Positions 13,981 through 22,246 of a stretch of 42,612 bases of DNA are shown one piece after another. Positions within the stretch are counted from its first letter, which is position 1. Each line of letters starts with the position of its first letter. Source of the stretch: Halorubrum saccharovorum DSM 1137. Lineage in GTDB: Archaea; Halobacteriota; Halobacteria; Halobacteriales; Haloferacaceae. The stretch is from the NCBI RefSeq assembly GCF_000337915.1, contig NZ_AOJE01000070.1:89925-132536 (forward strand). Direction: 5' to 3'. Below the pieces are notes generated by a model. That model did no database searches, was not told the origin of the DNA, and worked only from the letters and a program-made list of their open reading frames with translations. The translations under genes were made by a program, and so were the position numbers.

Positions 13981-14256
13981 ATGGCAAGTGCGATTCCACT
14001 GATCGGCGGCATCCCGGCGGGCCCGGAGCTCCTCATCATCCTGCTCGTGTTGGTCCTGCTGTTCGGGGCGAACAAGATCCCGAAGCTCGCGCGGTCGACC
14101 GGTCAGGCAATGGGCGAATTCAAGAAGGGACGTGAACAGGTCGAGGAAGAACTACAGGAGATGCAGGGCGACGACAACGACGAGGCGCCGATCGAGGCCG
14201 GCTCCACGATCGACGACGAAGACGAGATCGAGACCGAGAAAGAGACCAGAGCGTAA
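13981..14256 (+). CDS. tatA: Sec-independent protein translocase subunit TatA
   Basis: A 91-residue TatA/E family protein, the pore-forming part of the twin-arginine translocase that exports folded proteins. This is the main secretion route in haloarchaea. It has one N-terminal membrane helix (about 14-28, LLIILLVLVLLFGANKIP), the conserved FG...KIP hinge, an amphipathic helix (LARSTGQAMGEFKKGREQVEEEL) and a very acidic tail suited to a high-salt cytoplasm. No tatC is nearby, so the partner subunits are encoded elsewhere. The Tat lipoprotein at 10833 is a plausible client. Confidence 0.95.
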   Translation: MASAIPLIGGIPAGPELLIILLVLVLLFGANKIPKLARSTGQAMGEFKKGREQVEEELQEMQGDDNDEAPIEAGSTIDDEDEIETEKETRA

Positions 14257-14292
14257 TCGGCTCTGCGGCGCCGATCGATCTCCGCAACGACG

Positions 14293-14298
14293 TTTTTT
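14293..14298 (+). terminator. T6 tract between tatA and tRNA-Arg
   Basis: A run of six T residues, rare in this GC-rich window, lies 37-42 bases after the tatA stop and 11 bases before the tRNA. It fits the U-rich 3' ends typical of archaeal terminators. It could also be part of the tRNA promoter, as the spacing is ambiguous. Confidence 0.45.
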
Positions 14299-14308
14299 AC
14301 GCCGCTTC

Positions 14309-14381
14309 GGGCGCGTGGCCTAGCGGACAGGGCGAGAGGTTCCTAACCTCTCGATCGCGGGTTCGAATCCCGTCGCGCCCG
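14309..14381 (+). tRNA. tRNA-Arg (anticodon CCT)
   Basis: A complete cloverleaf can be folded by eye. The acceptor stem is GGGCGCG (14309-14315) with CGCGCCC (14374-14380), followed by discriminator G. The D stem is GCC/GGC. The anticodon stem is AGAGG/CCTCT around the loop TTCCTAA, giving anticodon CCT (reads AGG, arginine). A 5-base variable loop follows, then the T arm GCGGG-TTCGAAT-CCCGT with one G-U pair. There is no intron and CCA is not encoded, as is usual in haloarchaea. Confidence 0.95.
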
Positions 14382-14415
14382 CTCCTCACTCCGTTCGTCA
14401 CGAGCGCGACTGGCT

Positions 14416-14461
14416 CCACGCTCGCTCACTGCGTTCGCTCGCGTGGATCCCGCCGTGCCCG
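14416..14461 (+). repeat. Hairpin plus degenerate copy of the tRNA 3' end
   Basis: Downstream of the tRNA, CCACGC (14416-14421) pairs with GCGTGG (14441-14446) around a loop rich in CTCGCTC/GTTCGCTC. The following 16 bases (14446-14461) match the last 16 bases of the tRNA-Arg gene (14366-14381) at 13 positions. Either a processing/termination hairpin, or a worn attachment-site-like duplication left by an integrative element; the short length makes chance similarity possible. Confidence 0.3.
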
Positions 14462-14487
14462 ATCGCTTCGATTTTCAACCGTTCTCG

Positions 14488-15189
14488 TTAGTCGTCGTCG
14501 CCGAGCCGCCGGAACGACCGGCTCGCGAGCCACACCGCCCCGACGCCGATCGCGAGCGTCGCGCCGGCCAGCAGAGGGCCGGGCTCGTACAGGAGCGGCG
14601 GGTGATAGCCGACGCCGTAGTCGAGGGCGACGTTGCCGACGGCGAGCGCGAGCGCGAGGGCCAACGCGCCGCGGGTGGTCCGTCCGAACGCCGGGAACAG
14701 CAGCGCGAGCCCGACGAACAGCAGGTGCGTCCCGAGCACGCCCCAGTAGTAGATCCACGCGTCGGGGGCCGAGACGTACTCGCCGAACGCGAGGTTCAGG
14801 GAGACGAGCGGCCAGAGTCCGAACTGGACCAGCCAGACGAACGCGACGGTCTGGAGATACGCGAGCCCCCGCGAGACCGGAGCCGCGGTCACGCGCCCCC
14901 CGCGGCGCACCGTCGGAACGAGGCTCACGAGGGCGATCCCGCCGAGCGCGACCGCGACGGCGGAGTCCGCGTATAAGGGCCACAGCGGGAGCGGCACCTC
15001 CCCCGCGGTCGGCGCGTAGTATCCGATCCCGACGGCGAGCATAAACGCGGTGAACCCGAGCACGACGGCGAGGCTCCGCGGCGTGCCGAGTAGCTCCTCG
15101 GCGATCGCGTCGCGGACGCGCCGCCGGACGGGCGCGCGCCGGAGCCGACCGAGTGACCGGAGCCGATCGGGGGGGTCAGAGCGTGTCAC
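14488..15189 (-). CDS. DUF1405-type multi-pass membrane protein
   Basis: A 233-residue membrane protein with about six hydrophobic helices. It resembles the archaeal/bacillar DUF1405 family of unknown function: LAVVLGFTAFMLAVGIGYY, the motif PLPLWPLYADSAVAVALGG, and the tryptophan-rich FVWLVQFGLWPLVSLNLAF. The frame is open for 29 more codons upstream to an ATG at 15276. However, a TATA-like box on the minus strand (15217-15208) lies about 23 bases before the GTG at 15189, so a leaderless start there is preferred. It is divergent from the pilus operon. Confidence 0.75.
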   Translation of the reverse strand: MTRSDPPDRLRSLGRLRRAPVRRRVRDAIAEELLGTPRSLAVVLGFTAFMLAVGIGYYAPTAGEVPLPLWPLYADSAVAVALGGIALVSLVPTVRRGGRVTAAPVSRGLAYLQTVAFVWLVQFGLWPLVSLNLAFGEYVSAPDAWIYYWGVLGTHLLFVGLALLFPAFGRTTRGALALALALAVGNVALDYGVGYHPPLLYEPGPLLAGATLAIGVGAVWLASRSFRRLGDDD

Positions 15190-15207
15190 ACGCCCGATTC
15201 GACCGGG

Positions 15208-15217
15208 ATAACCTAAA
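15208..15217 (-). promoter_or_regulatory. TATA-like box for the DUF1405 gene
   Basis: On the minus strand this reads TTTTAGGTTA, centred about 23 bases before the GTG at 15189. It lies inside the longer possible reading frame. This is the reason for choosing the internal GTG over the ATG at 15276. Confidence 0.5.
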
Positions 15218-15298
15218 AGCCGCCCGCTCCGTCCGGGGATTATCAGTCGCGGTGTTTTGCGAGACACCTTTTTCAACGGGCGAATCGTGGGCGCACGT

Positions 15299-18200
15299 AT
15301 GACAACCGAGGACGCCGAGCCTTCGTTCTCCCCGCCCGACGAGACGGCGGGATCGCCGGCGTCCGATCCCCCGGTGTCGGTGGGACGATACTCGTGGCGC
15401 TCGTTCCTCCGTGACCGCGGTCACGACGACGCCGCGGCCGATCTGTACGCCGATATCGGTGAGGAGCCGGTCGTCCCGGCGACCGCCGTCGACGCCCACT
15501 TCGAGGAGGGTGTCGATCGGGTGATCCGCGCCGCCGGCGTCGACGAGCCGTACACGGCCGACGGCGACACCGCCGTTCCGGGACACGGGACGCCCGAAGC
15601 GGGCACCGTCGTAATCGGTCCCGACCGCGTCGTCCTCAGCGGCGCGGCGGTCGTCCCCGCCGGGACCTCGACCGCAGCGCCTCCCGAGTCAGAGGCGGAG
15701 CCGGTCGACCGACCGACGGAACCCGACGACGCGGACTCGGGAGACGACGGAGGGTCGGAAGGCGACAGCGAGGGGCGCGATAGCGAAGGCGACGTCGGTG
15801 GGGACGGGGGCGGGGACAGCGGCGAGGTGGGGGACGACGGCGAAGCCGCCGAATCCGCCGAAGCCGCCGAAGTCGACGACCCGATCGAAACGGCGGACGA
15901 CCAGACCGAAAGCGACCGTTCAGATCTGGAGGACGCGGGGGGCACGGACGAGCCAAACGAGCCGGAAGATCGCCCCGGCATCTCGGCCGACGGGGCGGGG
16001 GTCCCGGGAGCCGTGATCGCCGCCGGGGCCGACGTGGAGTCGCTTCCCCGGCGAGCGCCGACGAGCGAGGAGTGGGACCGGATCGGCGTCGATCCGAGCG
16101 AGTTCCTCGGGTTCGACCCGTCGGAGACGGGGTACCGCGTCGGCGCGGCCGCGGCGGTCGGTGACGCCCTCTGGGACCTGTGTTCGGCTCGGTACAACCT
16201 CTACGAGGTGCCGGTGCTCAAGGGGTACTACACGTGGGACGACTACCGCGACGAGTACTTCCTCGACGAGGAGGGGAACCCGCCGACCGAGGAGAACGAG
16301 GAGGGGGAGGAGGTGCCGCTGGAGTTCACGCACGACGACAAGGTCGAGGCGCTGGGGTTCGACCCCGACCGGACCGAAGCGTTGCTTGGGGCGGGCGGGG
16401 TCGCCGCGGCCGACCTCGCGGAGCTGGTCGACGAGCGAACGGTCGACGTGAACCCGGAGGTCGACGAGGACGCGTTCTTCTCGACGGAGGGGGGCGACAC
16501 CACCCTCGCGAACCGGTACGACCTGGAGAAGGCGGTGCCGATGCCGAAGAAGCAGCACTTCCGCGAGATCGAGCGGTACTGGGTGAACAAGCCGTACGCG
16601 TTCGTGATCGTGTTCCGGTCGACGAAGGAGAACGAGGTGAAGTACTACGCGGTCCAGCCGTACCGGACCGAGATCGAGACCGACCTCGTGGAGTTCCTGA
16701 CCGGAAAGCTCCGGACGTCGATCAAGTACGCGGACGAGTCAATCGCGGGCGGGGACGAGGAGTTCCGCGAGGGCGTGATCGTCGACGAGACGCTAACGCT
16801 GCTCGACCGGTACGACCTCTACGAGCGCACGGACGACGACCGGGGGGCTGTCGACGAACTCGTGGACGACCTCGTCGATCGCTTCGGCTTCGACCTCACG
16901 GAGGGGATCGCCGGGCGGATCTCCGAGTCGCTCGGGTACGAGCCGCCGACGGAGTCGAGTCCGGCGCCAGCGAAGGTGCTGGCCCGCCCCGAGCCCGCGG
17001 TGATCGCGGAGGACCCGGAGACGCTCTCGGAGCATCAGGTCGAGAAGCTGCTGTACTACCTCAAACGGGACTTCATCGGTTACGAGCGCATCGACCCGAT
17101 CAAGTACGACATCAACGTCGAGGACATCTCCTGTGACGGGTACAACTCGCCCGTCTTCGTCTACCACTCCGACTACGAGCAGATCATCACCAACGTCTAC
17201 CACGAGACCGACGAGCTCGACGACTTCGTCGTGAAGCTCGCGCAGCGCTCCGGAAAGGGGATCTCGAAGCGCCGCCCGCAGGTGGACGCGACCCTCCCGG
17301 ACGGCTCCCGCGCCCAGCTCACGCTCGGCCGCGAGGTGTCGGACCACGGGACCAACTACACCATCCGGCAGTTCAACGAGATCCCGTTCACCCCGATCGA
17401 CCTGATCAACTGGAAGACGTTCTCGCTCGACGAGATGGCCTTCCTCTGGCTCTCGATCGAGAACCACAAGAGCCTGATCTTCGCGGGCGGCACCGCCTCC
17501 GGGAAAACGACGAGCCTGAACGCCGTCTCGCTGTTTATCCCCTCGAACGCGAAGATCGTCTCGATCGAGGACACCCGCGAGGTCGAACTCCCCCAGCGCA
17601 ACTGGATCGCCTCGGTCACCCGTCCCTCCTTCTCCGACGACGACAAGGGCGACATCGACGAGTTCGACCTGTTGGAGGCCGCGCTCCGCCAGCGTCCCGA
17701 CTACATCGTGATGGGCGAGATCCGCGGCGAGGAGGGCCGCACGGCCTTCCAGGTGATGTCCACGGGCCACACCACCTACACCACGTTCCACGCCGACACG
17801 GTCGGCGAGGTGCTCAAGCGGTTCACCACCGACCCGATCAACGTCTCGAAGACGATGTTCACCGCCCTCGATCTGGTCTCCGTCCAGACCTCCACGCGGG
17901 TGCAGGGCAAGAAGGTGCGCCGGAACAAGTCGCTAACCGAGATCAACCACTACGACGCCGAGAACGACGAGATCAACGTCCAAGACGTGTTCCAGTGGCA
18001 GGCCGAGACGGACGAGTTCCTCCAGATGGGCGACTCGAACACCCTCGAAGACATCATGTTCGACCGCGGGTGGAGCCGCGAGACGCTCGACCAGGAGCTG
18101 CGGAAGCGCCGCGTCGTGCTGGCGTATCTCATCGACCGCGGCCTCAACAGCTACGCGCAGGTGGCGGCGACGTTTCAGGCGTTTATCAACGACCCGGAGA

Positions 18201-18991
18201 CGGTGCTCGCGCTGATGGCGAACGAGGGACTGGAGCGGTCGCTGGAGGACCTCCGCGAGATGGAGTCGGTGCTGATCAACGTCGACCGCGACAAGGAGGA
18301 GATGGTGCCGCGGCCGGAGCCCGACGAGGCGGGTCGCGAAGAGGTCGAGCAGATCCTGGCGGAGGCCGAGGACCTGTTCGCGGAGTACCGCGGTCGGATG
18401 CCCGAATCCGTCGCCGACGCCCTCCTCGATGTCGCGCCGGCCCGAGACGTGGAGGCGGAGCCCGGATCCGAACGCGAGGCGCTCGCGCAGGTGGTCGACG
18501 AGGCGGCCGAGACTGCTGAGGCCGGTGAGACTGCTGAGACCGCCGAGACTGCTGAGACCGCCGAGAGCCAAGTCGAAGGGGGAGGTGACACGAGCGACGC
18601 GCCGGACTCGGACGACGCGGACGACATGGAGGGGCCGGAGCCGGACGACTCGGACGGCGCGGACGACATGGAGGGGACGGACGACGCGGACGGCGGCATC
18701 GACTTCGACGAGCCGTTCGACGAGGGGATCGACGTGCTCGACTCGGAGCCGGCGCCGGAATCCGAACCGTCGAGGGATCCGAGACAGACCGATTCCGGTA
18801 CTAGGGCGGATGTCGACGGCGGAGAGGTCGAAGTCGAGAGCGGAGACGGGGACGCCACCGAAACCGGAGCCGGTGGAGAAGACGACCTCACCACGGAGGG
18901 CGAGGGCGAGGACGACGAAGGGAACGAGGACGACGCCGACGACATCAACGACTGGGGGTTCGGTTCCGTCGAATCCCGGGGGGAGCGGTAG
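15299..18991 (+). CDS. PilB-type secretion ATPase, unusually long (1230 aa)
   Basis: A type IV pilus/type II secretion assembly ATPase of the archaeal PilB/GspE class. The hexameric cytoplasmic motor powers pilus growth. Walker A is GGTASGKT (730-737), the region with VSIEDTREVELPQ follows, and Walker B is DYIVMGEIRGEE (about 801-812), then the His box HTTYTTFHADT. The catalytic core spans about 240-1040. It is flanked by long acidic low-complexity segments: roughly 125-235 (DSGDDGGSEGD-like) and 1060-1230 with TAE and DDMEG repeats. Most GspE-type ATPases are 500-900 residues, so these tails are notable. The start is the ATG encoding MTTEDAEPS, with a CCTTTTT box about 30 bases upstream. It heads a seven-gene pilus-like operon. 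Confidence 0.9.
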   Translation: MTTEDAEPSFSPPDETAGSPASDPPVSVGRYSWRSFLRDRGHDDAAADLYADIGEEPVVPATAVDAHFEEGVDRVIRAAGVDEPYTADGDTAVPGHGTPEAGTVVIGPDRVVLSGAAVVPAGTSTAAPPESEAEPVDRPTEPDDADSGDDGGSEGDSEGRDSEGDVGGDGGGDSGEVGDDGEAAESAEAAEVDDPIETADDQTESDRSDLEDAGGTDEPNEPEDRPGISADGAGVPGAVIAAGADVESLPRRAPTSEEWDRIGVDPSEFLGFDPSETGYRVGAAAAVGDALWDLCSARYNLYEVPVLKGYYTWDDYRDEYFLDEEGNPPTEENEEGEEVPLEFTHDDKVEALGFDPDRTEALLGAGGVAAADLAELVDERTVDVNPEVDEDAFFSTEGGDTTLANRYDLEKAVPMPKKQHFREIERYWVNKPYAFVIVFRSTKENEVKYYAVQPYRTEIETDLVEFLTGKLRTSIKYADESIAGGDEEFREGVIVDETLTLLDRYDLYERTDDDRGAVDELVDDLVDRFGFDLTEGIAGRISESLGYEPPTESSPAPAKVLARPEPAVIAEDPETLSEHQVEKLLYYLKRDFIGYERIDPIKYDINVEDISCDGYNSPVFVYHSDYEQIITNVYHETDELDDFVVKLAQRSGKGISKRRPQVDATLPDGSRAQLTLGREVSDHGTNYTIRQFNEIPFTPIDLINWKTFSLDEMAFLWLSIENHKSLIFAGGTASGKTTSLNAVSLFIPSNAKIVSIEDTREVELPQRNWIASVTRPSFSDDDKGDIDEFDLLEAALRQRPDYIVMGEIRGEEGRTAFQVMSTGHTTYTTFHADTVGEVLKRFTTDPINVSKTMFTALDLVSVQTSTRVQGKKVRRNKSLTEINHYDAENDEINVQDVFQWQAETDEFLQMGDSNTLEDIMFDRGWSRETLDQELRKRRVVLAYLIDRGLNSYAQVAATFQAFINDPETVLALMANEGLERSLEDLREMESVLINVDRDKEEMVPRPEPDEAGREEVEQILAEAEDLFAEYRGRMPESVADALLDVAPARDVEAEPGSEREALAQVVDEAAETAEAGETAETAETAETAESQVEGGGDTSDAPDSDDADDMEGPEPDDSDGADDMEGTDDADGGIDFDEPFDEGIDVLDSEPAPESEPSRDPRQTDSGTRADVDGGEVEVESGDGDATETGAGGEDDLTTEGEGEDDEGNEDDADDINDWGFGSVESRGER
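18509..18562 (+). repeat. 9-bp tandem repeat within the PilB-like gene
   Basis: Six consecutive 9-bp units (GAGACTGCT / GAGACCGCC and one variant, GAGGCCGGT) encode an acidic ETA/EAG run in the C-terminal tail. The last four units alternate as an 18-bp period. Such in-frame repeats can change length by replication slippage without breaking the gene. Confidence 0.75.
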
Positions 18992-19018
18992 CCCCATGGT
19001 CGAAGCGAGGTGGGTCGC

Positions 19019-21049
19019 GTGAGCCTCGACACGGGCGTCGGCGAGGGATCCGTCGACGGGAACCTCCTCGCGGGGGTGTTCTACCCCGCCTTCGAGCTGC
19101 TGTTCGACGCCGACGGCGACTTCGTCGGCGACGTCGAGCGTAAACTCGCCGAAGCGCGCATGCCGGACCCGGTGGAGATGTACGTCTCCAGAGCGCTCGG
19201 GGTCGGCCTGCTCGTCGGCGGAGCCCTCTGGGCGCTCGGGACGCTGATCGGCTACGGCGTGTTCTCCCTCGGGCTGATCGACCCCAGCGCGCTCTCGCTC
19301 GGCATGCCCGCGCCGACGCCGGCTATCCAGGAGCTCCTGCGGTCGCTCGTCGTGCCCACCGCGGTCCTCGTCAGCGGACTCGTGTTCGGGTCGATCGGCT
19401 TCGCGATCGGTTTCGGCGGCGTGGTCGCGATTCCCTACTCGCGGGCGTCGGCGCGGGAACGCGAGATCAACCTCCTGCTGGCCGATTCGGTGTCGTTCAT
19501 GTACGCGCTGTCTGTCGGGGGGCTCAACCAGTTGGAGATTCTACGGTCGATGGCGACGGCGGAGGACACCTACGGCGAGGTGTCCCGCGAGTTCCAGAGC
19601 ATCGTCAACGAGACGGAGTACTTCGGCACCGACTACCGGAACGCGATCCGCCAGCAGTCGATGGAGACGCCCTCGGACGAGCTCTCGCAGTTCCTCGCGG
19701 ACATGCTCTCGATCGTCAACTCCGGCGGCGACATGGAGAGCTTCCTGAAGGACAAAAAGGAGAAACACCTCCGCACGTCGAAACAGGAGCGCGAGATGAC
19801 CCTAGAGACGCTGGAGCTGTTCGGCGAGATGTACATGACGCTCTCTCTGTTCCCCCTCCTCCTCATCATCATCCTCGTCATCATGGGGATGATGGGCGAG
19901 TCCGACGAGCGCCTGCTGTACGCGACCGTGTACGCCCTCATCCCGCTGACCGGCGTCGGCTTCCTCGTGCTCGTCTCCACGGTCAAGCAGGACGAGCCCG
20001 GCGACGGCTACCTTCGCCCCGACGGCGGCAGCGAGCGGCTCCGGCAGACGAGCAAAGAGGGACTGCTCCACTTCGGGTTGATCGAGGCGTTCGTCGGTCA
20101 GTTCGGCGTCTTCGATCGGATCCGGGACCGAGAGGGGACGTACAAGACCAAACAGATCCTCTCCGCGCCGCACGTCTTCCTCCGGGATAACCCGCTGTAC
20201 ACGCTCGCGTTAACCGTGCCGACCGCGCTCGTCATCGTCGGCATCGCGGTCGTCTCGGGGAACGCGCCGACGACGTTCGACGGCTGGGTGGACCGCCCGG
20301 TGTGGTCGACGTTCGTCTGGGTGTACGTCCCCGCGTACCTCGTGATGGCGCCGCTCGCGGTGTTCCACGAGTGGAGCCAGCGGACCAAGCGGGCGATCAC
20401 CGGGAAGCTCTCGGAGAGCCTCCGGAAGCTCTCCTCCGCGAACGACACCGGACAGACGCTGCTCGAATCGGTGGAGACGGTCTCGGAGACGTCGACCGGA
20501 CAGCTCGCCGAGGAGTTCGAGGTCGTCCACTCGAAGGTGAACTACGGGATGAGCCTGCGGGACGCCTTGGTGGAGTTCAACAACAAGTACGCGGTCCCGC
20601 GGCTCGCCCGGACGGTGAAGCTCATTTCGGAGGCGCAGGAGGCCTCCTCGCAGATCACGGACGTGTTGACCACGGCGGCCCAGGCGTCGGAGAACCAGGA
20701 CGACATCGAGCGCGATCGGATCTCGCAAACCCGGATGCAGGTGGCGATCATCGTGATGACGTACGTCACCCTGCTCGGCGTGATGGCGATCCTCCAGACC
20801 CAGTTCATCGACGTGATGGGCGGACTCTCCTCGCAGGCCGAGGGCGGCGGCGGTGGCGCCGGCTTCGGGGGCGGCGGCGGCGTCGACCCGGAGGTACTCT
20901 CGCTGCTGTTCTTCCACGCCGTGACGCTGCAGGCGATCCTCTCCGGGTTCATCAGCGGGTACATCCGGAACGCCGACATCGTCTCCGGCGTCAAGTTCGC
21001 CGTGGTCCTGATGACGCTCGCGCTGGGGGTGTGGATCTATGTGGGGTAG
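19019..21049 (+). CDS. PilC/TadC-type pilus assembly membrane protein
   Basis: A 676-residue type II secretion F-family protein, the inner-membrane platform on which PilB acts. Two T2SSF repeats are visible: one near residues 150-290 (NLLLADSVSFMYALSVGGLNQLEILRSMA) and one near 465-600 (LSESLRKLSSANDTGQTLLESVE). Each is followed by membrane helices, with 9-10 helices overall. A glycine-rich loop (GGGGGAGFGGGGG) sits near residue 615. The double-length form is typical of haloarchaeal PilC. The GTG at 19019 is chosen because GAGGTG (19007-19012), a good Shine-Dalgarno match, lies six bases upstream; an in-frame GTG at 19010 lies inside that site. The 3' end overlaps the next gene by 11 bases. 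Confidence 0.9.
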   Translation: MSLDTGVGEGSVDGNLLAGVFYPAFELLFDADGDFVGDVERKLAEARMPDPVEMYVSRALGVGLLVGGALWALGTLIGYGVFSLGLIDPSALSLGMPAPTPAIQELLRSLVVPTAVLVSGLVFGSIGFAIGFGGVVAIPYSRASAREREINLLLADSVSFMYALSVGGLNQLEILRSMATAEDTYGEVSREFQSIVNETEYFGTDYRNAIRQQSMETPSDELSQFLADMLSIVNSGGDMESFLKDKKEKHLRTSKQEREMTLETLELFGEMYMTLSLFPLLLIIILVIMGMMGESDERLLYATVYALIPLTGVGFLVLVSTVKQDEPGDGYLRPDGGSERLRQTSKEGLLHFGLIEAFVGQFGVFDRIRDREGTYKTKQILSAPHVFLRDNPLYTLALTVPTALVIVGIAVVSGNAPTTFDGWVDRPVWSTFVWVYVPAYLVMAPLAVFHEWSQRTKRAITGKLSESLRKLSSANDTGQTLLESVETVSETSTGQLAEEFEVVHSKVNYGMSLRDALVEFNNKYAVPRLARTVKLISEAQEASSQITDVLTTAAQASENQDDIERDRISQTRMQVAIIVMTYVTLLGVMAILQTQFIDVMGGLSSQAEGGGGGAGFGGGGGVDPEVLSLLFFHAVTLQAILSGFISGYIRNADIVSGVKFAVVLMTLALGVWIYVG

Positions 21050-21608
21050 GCGACGCTCGTCGGCGTCCCGAGGCCCGCCGGCCGCCCGCGCACAGACCCC
21101 GATCGACTTCGCGGTCGGAGCCGGCGTGTTCCTGTTGACGCTCGCGTTCGTGATCGCCTTCGTGCCGACGCTTTTCGACCCCTTCTCGGCGGCGTCGACC
21201 GCTTCGCCGGTGGTGAGCGATCGCGTCGCGGCCGGCGTCGCCGGCGACCTGCTCGCGGCGTCGCCGGCGGAACCGGGCGTGCTGTCGCCGGCCTGTACGG
21301 TCGCCTTCCTCAGCGCGAACGCGACGCTCGGGACCGACGCCGACTGCCATCCCGACGTCGCCGAAAACCCGGCGACCCACTTCGGGATCGACGGCGACGT
21401 GCAGGTGGTGATCCACGAGCTCGACCGGCGGAACCCGAGCACGAACGCGTCGAACCTCTCGATCGCGACGCGTCACGGCCGGTTCGAGGTCGAGCCGGAC
21501 CGGACCACCGCCGACACGACCGACCCGACCGGCGAAGACGTCACCGTCTCACAGCGACTCGTCTCGATCGGCGGGACGCAGTACCGGCTCACGGTGCGGG
21601 TGTGGTGA
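21039..21608 (+). CDS. Pilin-like secreted protein 1 of the pilus operon
   Basis: A 189-residue protein with a basic N-terminus, one hydrophobic helix (about 23-45, IDFAVGAGVFLLTLAFVIAFV) and an extracellular remainder with asparagine sequons (NAT, NAS, NLS) and two cysteines. ARAQTPIDF before the helix resembles the archaeal prepilin cleavage context (basic residue, A/G, then the hydrophobic segment), with an acidic residue at the start of the helix. It overlaps the PilC gene by 11 bases, so translation is coupled. It is probably a minor pilin or pilus-associated protein. No named family is recognised with certainty. Confidence 0.65.
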   Translation: MWGRRRSSASRGPPAARAQTPIDFAVGAGVFLLTLAFVIAFVPTLFDPFSAASTASPVVSDRVAAGVAGDLLAASPAEPGVLSPACTVAFLSANATLGTDADCHPDVAENPATHFGIDGDVQVVIHELDRRNPSTNASNLSIATRHGRFEVEPDRTTADTTDPTGEDVTVSQRLVSIGGTQYRLTVRVW

Positions 21609-21610
21609 CC

Positions 21611-22246
21611 ATGAACACGAGAAACGACCGGGCGCAGGCGCACACCCTGGAGGCGTTCGCGGCGGCGATCCTGCTCGTCGCGGGCCTCACGTTCGCCCTG
21701 CAGGCGACCGCGGTGACCCCCCTGTCGGCCAGCACGTCGAATCAGCACATCGAGAACCAGCAGCGAGCGGTCGCGAACGACCTGTTGGCGACGAGCGCCG
21801 AGAACGGCGATCTGGAGGCCGCGGTGCTGCGCTGGAACACGACGAATCAGGCGTTTGCGTCGAGCCCGCCGGAGGTCGACGGCCCGGCCTACACGCAGGC
21901 CGACGGGCCGAACGGGTTCGACGCCGCGCTCGGCGGCTTCGGCGAGGCGCTGAATCGGGCGTTCGCCGACCGGCAGATCGCCGTCAACGTGGATCTGCGC
22001 CACTACAACACGTCGGCCCGGACGGAGCGACTCACGACGCCGCTGATCGATATGGGGACGCCGAGCGACAACGCGGTGAGCGCGACGCGGACGGTCGCGC
22101 TCGCCGACGACGCGAACCTGACCGCTCCGAACCACACCGACTCGACGCTCGGAGAGCTGTCCGACGGAGAGTTCTACGCGACCGAGACCGCGACCGATCC
22201 GCTGTTTACCTACGTGGAGGTGCGAATCGTCGTATGGCGGATGTGA
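21611..22246 (+). CDS. Pilin-like secreted protein 2 of the pilus operon
   Basis: A 211-residue protein. NDRAQAHTLEAFAAAILLVAGLTFAL puts a DRAQ prepilin-like site and a conserved-type glutamate before a single hydrophobic helix, followed by a soluble domain rich in alanine, threonine and asparagine. The layout is that of a type IV minor pilin. Start: the ATG at 21611 just after the previous stop, with GGTGA immediately upstream; a GTG nine bases earlier is also in frame. It overlaps the next gene by 13 bases. Confidence 0.65.
   Translation: MNTRNDRAQAHTLEAFAAAILLVAGLTFALQATAVTPLSASTSNQHIENQQRAVANDLLATSAENGDLEAAVLRWNTTNQAFASSPPEVDGPAYTQADGPNGFDAALGGFGEALNRAFADRQIAVNVDLRHYNTSARTERLTTPLIDMGTPSDNAVSATRTVALADDANLTAPNHTDSTLGELSDGEFYATETATDPLFTYVEVRIVVWRM

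Noticed and set aside
18996-19022. Eight-codon ORF between the PilB and PilC genes
   Set aside because: Too short and not placed at a transcription start; it contains the Shine-Dalgarno-like GAGGTG and is better explained as leader sequence.
15299-21049. Archaellum motor (FlaI/FlaJ) instead of pilus genes
   Set aside because: No archaellin, FlaC-H or other archaellum genes follow; the downstream genes are pilin-like, and the PilC-type double-repeat form fits type IV pili better.
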